Source: Lingula anatina
Taxonomy: Eukaryota; Brachiopoda; Lingulata; Lingulida; Lingulidae
NCBI RefSeq assembly: GCF_001039355.2
Contig: NW_019774591.1
Span: forward strand, 1-22,891
Length of the DNA stretch: 22,891 bases
Direction: 5' to 3'
Position numbers and translations under genes: made by a program. The notes under the pieces are model-generated. The model saw only the letters and a list, made by a program, of their open reading frames with translations. It was not told the DNA's origin and did no database searches. This document shows positions 1-6,423 of this stretch, in pieces. Every line of letters begins with the position of its first letter. Position 1 is the first letter of the stretch.

Positions 1-1454
1 AACGCTTCAAATAAATCTTTAGGCTCTTTATCCATAGCCAATTTTGCAGATTCTTTGTCACGACACCCTCTCAAAAATGAATCCACAGCTATTCCCTCAC
101 CACCTTCTGTATAACCCTCTCTAGATGCCATGAACACACGATGAGCAAAATCTTGCAAAGATTCACTTTCACCCTGTCTCATTGATTGAAGTGCTCTGCG
201 TGCAGATGAAGCAGACTCTTTCATACTAAAACGTTTTGACATCACTTCTTTCAAACGTTTATATTTGCAGTTTCCAAACTCTACCGCATACTCAAGAGCT
301 CTGTCTTCCAAACATTCAATCATTCTGCTAGTTTTTCTTTTATCATTCCAACCATATCTTTCTGCCATTCCTTCAAACTTAAATACAAAAGCTTCCCAAT
401 TTTCTCTTCCATTTCCACTAAAACTAGGCATTTTATGAACAGGTCCTTTTTCTCTTTCAACTAAAGGAACTTTTTTCTGTTCAAATTCAGATTCACTTTC
501 GCTTTCACTATCACTTTCACTCTCTTCTAGTTTCAGTATTGGCTTTTTCACAGGGGTTTCCAAACTTTTCTTTTTACTACTTCTAGGTGCAGGTGTGGGT
601 CTACTAGTTTTAATATTTCTAGGAGTTGGCCTTGGAATTTTTTCTAAATCTTGTTGTAAATGCATTCTTTCATACTGAGTTTGCAAATGATCATGACGGG
701 CTGTCATCTCATCTAATTGCAATTTCAAATCCATATTTTCAATTTCACACTTCTGCAAACTTTCTACACGTTTTCTCAACAATTCGTTCTGTGTATGTAA
801 CATCATTTCTTTTGTGGAATACTCTCGACACTCTTCTTCCATTTCCATTTCTTTTTTCATCAACACTTGTTTAGTTTTTCCCAACTCACTCTGAATTTTC
901 ACATTTCTTTCTTTCAACATATCATTTTCATTTTTCAAATCACACTTCTCATTTTCCAAACTATACTTTTCATTTTCCAAAGCATATTTCTCTTTTTCCC
1001 ATTCACTCTTTTCATTTTCCAACTTTTTCACTTTAGCATCATTTATCTCCAATTCACTTGATAAAAATTCCATCTTTTCTCCCGCTTCTTCAACCTCATC
1101 TCGAAGATTTGATATCATTTCATTTTGTACCTTCACTCGCTCCATCAACTTTCTATACTTTTCTTCCCAATTCACACTCTCTTCCTTTTTCTCATCTCCA
1201 ACTTTTGAACCTTCATCTTTTTCTTCCATTACACCCAGAATCACATTACCCTTCTTTTCCCATTTCTGCCATTCTGCTACACTAATACCAGTAATTTCTT
1301 CCAAATCACTCAACAGCAATTTTCCTTTTTGATTTCTCAAAGACACCAATCTATGAGCTTTCACTGGACCAATTCCTTTCAAATGTTTCAATTCTGTCTC
1401 AGATGCTATCTGCACATTCAACACAACACTACTTTCTACACTACCCGACGCCAT
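1..1454 (-). CDS. gag: Ty3/Gypsy-type retrotransposon Gag protein, partial (runs off left edge)
   Basis: I read the minus strand from ATG at 1454 and checked every in-frame triplet down to base 3: no stop, so at least 484 codons are open. Gag packages element RNA into virus-like particles in the cytoplasm. Seen in order: residues about 20-68 form a helix-hairpin-helix (KGIGPVKAHR at 26-35, then LSDLEEITGI); 105-268 are a long Glu/Lys-rich coiled coil with repeated LENEK units; 270-305 are basic and proline-rich; 308-325 are a Ser/Glu/Asp run; and 341 onward carries a retrotransposon Gag core (FSGNGRENWEAFVFKFE, then W, then LEDRALEYAVEF). No zinc knuckle is reached before the edge. The start is the first ATG after the leader and gives a natural N-terminus. 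The element's LTR, primer-binding site and leader lie to the right in the same orientation. The long intact frame suggests a young copy. Family assignment comes from the Gag core and the primer-binding-site layout; reverse transcriptase is not visible. Confidence 0.82.
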   Translation of the reverse strand, partial: MASGSVESSVVLNVQIASETELKHLKGIGPVKAHRLVSLRNQKGKLLLSDLEEITGISVAEWQKWEKKGNVILGVMEEKDEGSKVGDEKKEESVNWEEKYRKLMERVKVQNEMISNLRDEVEEAGEKMEFLSSELEINDAKVKKLENEKSEWEKEKYALENEKYSLENEKCDLKNENDMLKERNVKIQSELGKTKQVLMKKEMEMEEECREYSTKEMMLHTQNELLRKRVESLQKCEIENMDLKLQLDEMTARHDHLQTQYERMHLQQDLEKIPRPTPRNIKTSRPTPAPRSSKKKSLETPVKKPILKLEESESDSESESESEFEQKKVPLVEREKGPVHKMPSFSGNGRENWEAFVFKFEGMAERYGWNDKRKTSRMIECLEDRALEYAVEFGNCKYKRLKEVMSKRFSMKESASSARRALQSMRQGESESLQDFAHRVFMASREGYTEGGEGIAVDSFLRGCRDKESAKLAMDKEPKDLFEA

Positions 1455-2376
1455 TTTCACTTCTAGTTTCCCACAACCTATTACACAATTTTATTGATAA
1501 TAGCAATGCAGCTGTGCCACAAAAACTACACAATAAAATACTTTCACCACTACCACACTTTACTGTTTGAAGAAAGTTTCAGCAAAAAGCCACTACTAAA
1601 CTTCACAGTAAATACAAACAAATCTCTCACACTATTCAACCTACTCACATGTACACCTATGATGAAACACTTTCAACACAGACGAACAAGGTAGAATAGT
1701 ACTCTATCAATATATGCTATGGCAATATTGATAAAAATATACAATAAACAATTCACACTCACTCCTTCATTCAGCAAGTCAGTGAAAAACACAAATTTGA
1801 AACCTTTATTTTAAATAAATGCTTTTCTTTGTAAATAAACTCACTAAATTATGTTCTGTATTCTAATTACAACATAAGGCTCTGCACGCACGGGCCTGTA
1901 ATTACACGTGGTCTGTCCGACTACTACTCAGTACACGTGGTCCGCAATGTCTCCGCAGCTGTAGTATCACAACAGAAAATTAATACAAAATATCTCTAAA
2001 CTACTAAAATGAATACTACTTTGACAATATTTACTGAATTGCCGCGAGTATCAAACAACAATGAAAATGAAATATCACTGCAATATGTTCCGACTAGTTC
2101 GCGTCTTGCAACAAGTCCCGTCTAACACGTGTCACTATCTTTCCAACTCTCACTCAGCCATACACAAAGCTTTTCAAAAATTCCAATACCACTAATAACT
2201 ACTAATTATATCTGCTAACTACATAAGCTACACAAATTCTATCCCGTAAATTGACAACGTTAGCTACACAAATTGAATTCCGTCAATTTAACAACATATG
2301 CTACACAAATTGTATCCTCTAACAACGTTAGCTTCACAAAATTCTATCATGTCAACTAATAAGCAACACAAATTCT
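1455..2376 (-). other. Retrotransposon untranslated leader between primer-binding site and gag
   Basis: This stretch of about 920 bases separates the primer-binding site from the gag start on the minus strand. I find no long minus-strand reading frame in it. The half nearest the primer-binding site contains degenerate tandem repeats (listed separately). The middle has ACACGTG words near 1900, 1934 and 2128, which are E-box-like, but no function can be assigned from that alone. The leader is long for this kind of element and probably carries packaging or regulatory RNA; that is inference from position. Confidence 0.6.
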
Positions 2377-2394
2377 ATCCTGTCGACTGCGCCA
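2227..2394 (-). repeat. Degenerate tandem repeats in the retrotransposon leader, running into the primer-binding site
   Basis: Five imperfect copies start near 2227, 2263, 2300, 2331 and 2363, spaced 36, 37, 31 and 32 bases apart. On the plus strand each begins GCTACACAAATT or a close variant, then TATCC or similar, then a GTCAA-like and AACAACGTTA-like segment. In the last copy (2363-2394) the segment after ATTCTATCCTGTC continues into the primer-binding site. The other copies lack the GCGCCA end, so only one can prime. Confidence 0.7.
2377..2394 (-). promoter_or_regulatory. Primer-binding site, serine-tRNA type
   Basis: On the minus strand the element reads TGGCGCAGTCGACAGGAT two bases inside the inner edge of the LTR. 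TGG pairs with the CCA tail of a tRNA, and the remaining bases match the general form of the 3' acceptor and T-arm end of animal serine tRNAs (ATCCTG.CGACTGCGCCA), judged from memory and not from an alignment. A primer-binding site two bases from the LTR is normal for Ty3/Gypsy elements. It fixes the element's orientation and the inner LTR boundary. Confidence 0.75.
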
Positions 2395-2565
2395 ATTGTT
2401 ACGCCTTCGCGGCCGAGTGCCTTATGAAGGTCCAAATAACAATGTACTTACTGGTGTCTCAGAGTATAAGCACAAAGCCAAAAAGCCAAAGAGATAAGCC
2501 TCAAGAGAAGAGCAAAAGAACCAAGAGAGCTGCAAAGTCAGCCGCAAAGAAGCCAAAGAGGCCGA

Positions 2566-2571
2566 TTTATT
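2566..2571 (-). terminator. LTR polyadenylation signal AATAAA
   Basis: The minus strand reads AAATAAATC. In the 3' LTR this signal would direct cleavage of the genomic transcript; in this 5' copy it lies close to the predicted start, a compact arrangement seen in short LTRs. Confidence 0.5.
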
Positions 2572-2582
2572 TCACGTTACAC

Positions 2583-2590
2583 CTTATATA
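2583..2590 (-). promoter_or_regulatory. LTR TATA box
   Basis: The minus strand reads TATATAAG here, 12 bases before an AATAAA signal and inside the delimited LTR. Element transcription should start about 25-30 bases farther left, near 2555-2560. Confidence 0.6.
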
Positions 2591-2766
2591 TTAGTTCAGA
2601 TAGTACACGTTTACCAATCAGAACCAACTATACAGTGAACAGTTTTACCTTTAGGTTACCAATCACGGGAGAGATTCAAACTTGCATACCGGACAACACT
2701 TTACTTACAGAGACATCTACCGGTAGCAATATAAAATAATCTCATCTAACACACTACATCGTCACA

Positions 2767-2915
2767 GAAGCCCTACTGTTGCGCCCTCGCGTATCGCGTG
2801 AATGCTGCATATTTCTGGCCATGCATTATACAAGTATGCAGGCACATACGGTAATTACTCATAAAAATTAAACAACAAATTAGCTTACTAAAATAATAAA
2901 CACAATAACGTCACA
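2767..2915. other. Non-coding flank of the retrotransposon
   Basis: No gene is visible. A word TGTTGCGCCCTCGCG at 2777-2791 resembles the LTR edge TGTTACGCCTTCGCG at 2397-2411 but similarity does not continue beyond about 15 bases. Confidence 0.5.
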
Positions 2916-3195
2916 GTGTGTGTGTGTGTTTGTGTGTGTGTCTGTGTAAGCCCTCTAGGTTAGTTGGGTTGGGGGAGCGGTGTGTGTGTGTTTGTGTGTG
3001 TGTTTGCAAGTCACGTGGGTGTGTGTGTAGGGGTGTGTGTGGGGAGGGGGCAGTGTGTGTTTTTTTTTTTGGGGGGGGAGAAAGTGCGTATGCGAGTGTG
3101 TGTGGGCGCCCTATACCGTAGGTTGGTTTGGTTGGGGGAGCGGTGTGTGTGTGTGTGTGTGTGTACGTGTGTTTGGGTGTGGGAGAGGTGTGTTT
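2916..3195. repeat. Compound GT-rich microsatellite
   Basis: The plus strand is dominated by TGTGTG runs broken by G-rich pieces, plus a T-run and G-run junction at 3061-3079. A unit of about 40 bases, GGTTGGGGGAGCGGTGTGTG and its upstream flank, occurs at about 2951-2990 and again at 3109-3150, so part of the array arose by local duplication. Reading frames on both strands are simple-sequence artefacts. Confidence 0.9.
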
Positions 3196-4070
3196 GAAGT
3201 GGTGAAATGAGGTGTGTATGAGGGAAGGGGGGTTGAAGACTGTGCAGTGGTACACACGCACACTATATAAACAGTGTTATAATTCACAAACAGTGTCACA
3301 AAGCTGGCATGTTAGAAGGACGTGCACATACTTAAATTGCAGTAGATTATGCTGATTTAATATTTATTGATCTTTTAAAAATTACTACCACACGGTATTT
3401 TTGTGAATATTTTCGTTCATTTTAAACTGTTAACTTCACTAACATAAAGGCTGTATTTTATCCGTGCCAGCATGTTAGTGTGCCTTTAGTACATATAAAG
3501 AATACATTGTGGCTTGAATAGGGAAGTGATATCAACACAAAGCACTCACCCGGGGATTAAAATGAAAAAAGAAGCTGCTGACGTAGTGTCGCTTAACACC
3601 CATAATGGAACAGAGAAAAGGGGGACTTTTTTATTTACCCTTGCGCAATGGCGGTCGCTTAAAGTACTTACTATGTAGAAGTCTGGATTGTTAACAGATT
3701 CAGTAAAAAAGGTAAGCTTTCGTGACAAAAGGAAGTACTGTGACGATTTAAAATAAGCCCAATATCATCAGAATAACCATAATACTCGTTCATATGCGAT
3801 GCACATGTAGAATTAACATGTTGACTAAAGTGGGTCATTTGAAAGCTGTTACTCATCTAACTGCGCAGTAGTGTCATACCATTAGACGAATTATGTATAC
3901 CGTATTTTTTATAATTTTGAATTAGTCTGATTCGGATAAAATATATCCCCGTTGACACAACTGTTGTTACTGGATATGATAAACTACAACACGCAAACTT
4001 CACTTTTCTGTGTACATGCAGTAGAGACACAAGCAAGGCTTTCCATAGAGATCCGTCCAACTGTCATATA
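3196..4070. other. AT-rich non-coding stretch
   Basis: I see no protein-coding exon with convincing content, no structural RNA and no clear repeat. A TATATAA word at 3264-3270 stands beside the GT array but has no visible gene after it. Confidence 0.5.
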
Positions 4071-4075
4071 GGTGG

Positions 4076-4134
4076 CCATTGGTTCCAAAAGACGGCCTCT
4101 GTGTTCTCAAAGACGACTGGGAGGCTATATAAAG
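4076..4134 (+). promoter_or_regulatory. Possible RNA polymerase II core promoter (inverted CCAAT plus TATA box)
   Basis: CCATTGG (an inverted CCAAT box) at 4076-4082 is followed 43 bases later by CTATATAAAG at 4125-4134, a strong TATA-box match. No clear coding exon follows directly. It could drive a non-coding first exon of the receptor gene at 6424, whose start region is preceded by AAACAG at 6371-6376, a possible 3' splice site. That link is speculation, and both motifs can occur by chance in AT-rich DNA. Confidence 0.25.
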
Positions 4135-4990
4135 CACGATCTCAAGCCTATGAAACTCAACATTAATATTGATCTATTGAAACTATATGAGTAGCAAATG
4201 GGTAAAATGTTCACTGGCTTTGTAGTTGGATCATAAATGAATATGATTAAACACAAGCCAAAAAAATTCATAGCTTACATCATTACATTACACCAGCGTC
4301 TGCTCATATCAGTCTCATAAAAACCTACGTCCATGTTAGACGTCAGTGAACCGTATGTGTGTGAGGGGTTGGGAGAGGGACGTGTGTGTGTGTGTGACAG
4401 GGAGGTAGAGGTCCTAATTTCCTAAGACAATGGGGGGGGGGGGGGGGGCAAGTATACCTGAGAAGAGGCTATTCACCTGGATAGCCTCATTCAATGAAGA
4501 AGATGTCCTGATAGACATCGAAATACTGGAGGTATAACCTATCTCAATATTCACTGTTGATTGAAGAAAAATTCACATCATTCTTATAACTTAACACAGC
4601 TGATGAAATTCTTCTCTGAATGCATGTTCACTATTTCACCTCGTTGGCAACGCAGCTGGAAAAATTATTTACATTTGTATAAGATTGAAACACGAAACTA
4701 ACTTAAAGCATGAACAAACGATACGCGTTTCGTTTGAATGCATGCACACAAAGAGTAATGTCTTGTGATTTGGATAGACGATATGAACACAGCAACTGAG
4801 TATTGACCGGGGATTTACAATGAAAACAAGGCAGCAAAGCTGTCAAATGTACAGACAAAAAACAGAAAATAAAGATGCAAAATAGGTCATTTTGTCAATT
4901 TTGATGCAATAATAAATAATGCTTATAATAGCACTGTCAGTCAACACTGAATTTTAATCATGCACAACAGGTAAAATGGTCAATAACATG
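4135..4990. other. AT-rich non-coding stretch with a poly-G tract
   Basis: No gene is recognised. A near-pure G run lies at about 4432-4448, just right of a short GT run at 4381-4395. Short reading frames have no domain-like content. Confidence 0.5.
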
Positions 4991-4991
4991 A

Positions 4992-5113
4992 GTGGACCCA
5001 GAGATATTTTCTGACAGTATTCCAAAGTATCTATTTTGATCCATCCTCCATTTTGATGGTCTTCCAACAGAAGAAAAAATAGATACCAGACAATATAAAC
5101 TTAATAACCTGAC
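4992..5113. mobile_element. Diverged copy of a short CAGGGGC-type DNA transposon
   Basis: This stretch aligns by eye with 10555-10665: both read TTCTGACAGT, TTCCAAA, a TATCTTTTGAT-like piece, GATCCATCCTC, ATTTTGA, GTCTTCC, ACAGAA and AAAAATAGATACC in the same order and spacing. Inside this copy GTATCTATTTT near 5027 and AAAATAGATAC near 5077 are perfect inverses, so the unit can fold. The terminal inverted repeats seen in the other copy are not preserved here. Confidence 0.6.
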
Positions 5114-5117
5114 NTTT

Positions 5118-5336
5118 TCAATTCCTGGCGATTCGTGGGATTCGTGGTCTGTGTGAAATAGGGGCATCAAAGTTTTTGCCACCCATTCCTGTTGGTCAAG
5201 AAGTGCAAGAACTGACTACGAATATATACGAATCTGTTAAGAACTTCACGAGCTGATTACGATTCAACCACGAATCGTGAAATTTGTCAATTCATGACCA
5301 TTCGTGGGATTCGTGGTGTGTGTGAAATAGGGGCAT
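5118..5336. repeat. Pair of roughly 50-bp direct repeats, offset 169 bp
   Basis: 5118-5167 and 5287-5336 share TTCGTGGGATTCGTGGT followed by TGTGTGAAATAGGGGCAT, with only a few mismatches over about 50 bases. Each also contains an internal doublet ATTCGTGG. The 119 bases between them hold several CGAAT/ATTCG words in both orientations, so the unit may be a decayed tandem or transposon-derived repeat. I do not recognise the family. Confidence 0.7.
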
Positions 5337-5990
5337 AAAGCAACAAAAAGCAACCATTTTGCCTTTAATAGTATACTTATCGCATCTCTTAAATGTCCTA
5401 TTTACACTGTGGGTAGGTTCGTTAATTAATCGATTGATAACATGGTCTCCCCAAATTAAATCATATACTTCATTTTTTAGCCATCACACTTTGCCCCCCC
5501 CCCTCCCCCCCACCCCACCCCCGGGTTTGGGGGCTTAATCTATTACTTTCTGTTGTAATTATAAAGTATTATAATTTATGTATTATAATCTCTTATTCTA
5601 TTGTTGTTCTGTCTAACAAATATGGCTAAAATAGAAATAAACTTTTATTGGGTTAAGTTTAAAACTTATTTTATAATATGAAAACAACTAATGTAAATGT
5701 GTCACATAAAATGGCTGATCTCCAAAGGATTATCACTAATAATTCTATTCGCCATTGTTGATTATTACTGAGCGACGAAAGAGATACTCATATCAGTAGA
5801 TTTTGTGCTTCAAAGATAAAAGGACATTTTTATCAGTTTTTAAAGTAGTGTGTGTATATTATGTGCATTTGAACAGACTTTGGAACCGGCAAATACGCTT
5901 GGCATGTTTATACTGAAGTAGGTTTTGTCACCCTGAGTTTCTAAGGGCATTGAAAACTGGCCTCTCTACCTGCAGCATGAAACTAGAAAC
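5337..5990. other. AT-rich non-coding stretch with a C-rich tract
   Basis: A run of C with occasional T or A lies at about 5494-5522. Nothing else is recognised; there is no coding frame of note. Confidence 0.5.
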
Positions 5991-5995
5991 TATTT

Positions 5996-6215
5996 TATCA
6001 TATCCTAACTTATTTTATCCTACCCTACCCTATCTTATACTATCCTATACCATCCTATCTTATCCTATCCTATATTATCCTACCCCATCCTATATTATCC
6101 TTCCCTATCCTATATTATCCTACCCCATCCTATATTATCCTTCCCTATCCTATATTATCCTACCCCATCCTATATTATCCTACCCCATCCTATATTATCC
6201 TACCCCATCCTTACC
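5996..6215. repeat. TATCC pentanucleotide array with a higher-order 20-bp period
   Basis: About 44 pentamers of the form TATCC, TACCC, CATCC or TATAT follow each other. From about 6070 they are ordered into 20-base units, alternating TTATCCTACCCCATCCTATA with TTATCCTTCCCTATCCTATA. The frame that reads through it is low-complexity Tyr/Pro/Leu/Ser and is not a gene. It lies about 200 bases before the receptor start codon. Confidence 0.93.
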
Positions 6216-6423
6216 CACCCTTTACAGTCCACCGTGAGGGCGCCACTTTTGGAAACGGCAACTGTCTGTTGAAATGTAGTAGAGAGATGAGTTTGCTATG
6301 TCCCTTGAACCCCAGGGTGGTTTCAGGAGACAAGTTAGTTAATGTTTTGCTTGACTAATTGATATCACTTAAACAGTAACGAGTGAAGAAGACCTAGCGT
6401 CCTTTAACATTAAGTCTTCCGAG

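Larger units (their letters stand above)
2397..2766 (-). mobile_element. 5' LTR of the Ty3/Gypsy-type retrotransposon (about 370 bp)
   Basis: In element orientation the LTR ends ...GGCGTAACA immediately before a two-base gap and the primer-binding site, so its inner edge at 2397 is well fixed. The outer edge is placed at 2766 because the minus strand there starts TGTGACG, the inverse of the terminal CGTAACA at six of seven positions. Promoter and polyadenylation signals sit in the expected order: TATA box at 2583-2590 and AATAAA at 2566-2571. This makes 2591-2766 roughly U3 and 2397-2560 U5, with a very short R. U5 is strikingly purine-rich on the plus strand, with repeated AAGCCAAAG words. 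The matching 3' LTR and the target duplication are outside the window, so the outer boundary remains inferred. Confidence 0.72.

Noticed and set aside
626-1285. Three plus-strand reading frames of 64-82 codons
   Set aside because: They lie antisense to the continuous minus-strand gag frame and are Phe/Leu-rich reflections of its Lys/Glu-rich coiled coil.
2227-2394. CRISPR-like array of spaced repeats
   Set aside because: Repeats are degenerate, irregularly spaced and explained as retrotransposon leader; the genome is eukaryotic.
2298-2594. 98-codon plus-strand frame
   Set aside because: It overlaps the primer-binding site and the U5 region of the LTR; its Lys-rich end is the purine-rich U5.
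2911-3299. Several frames rich in Cys/Val or Thr/His
   Set aside because: They are translations of a GT microsatellite.
5494-5530. C-rich tract as the edge of another CAGGG-type transposon
   Set aside because: No inverted partner or GTAGCC-like end could be found nearby.
5950-6237. 95-codon Tyr/Pro/Leu/Ser-rich frame
   Set aside because: It is the TATCC pentanucleotide array read in one frame; low complexity and no start context.
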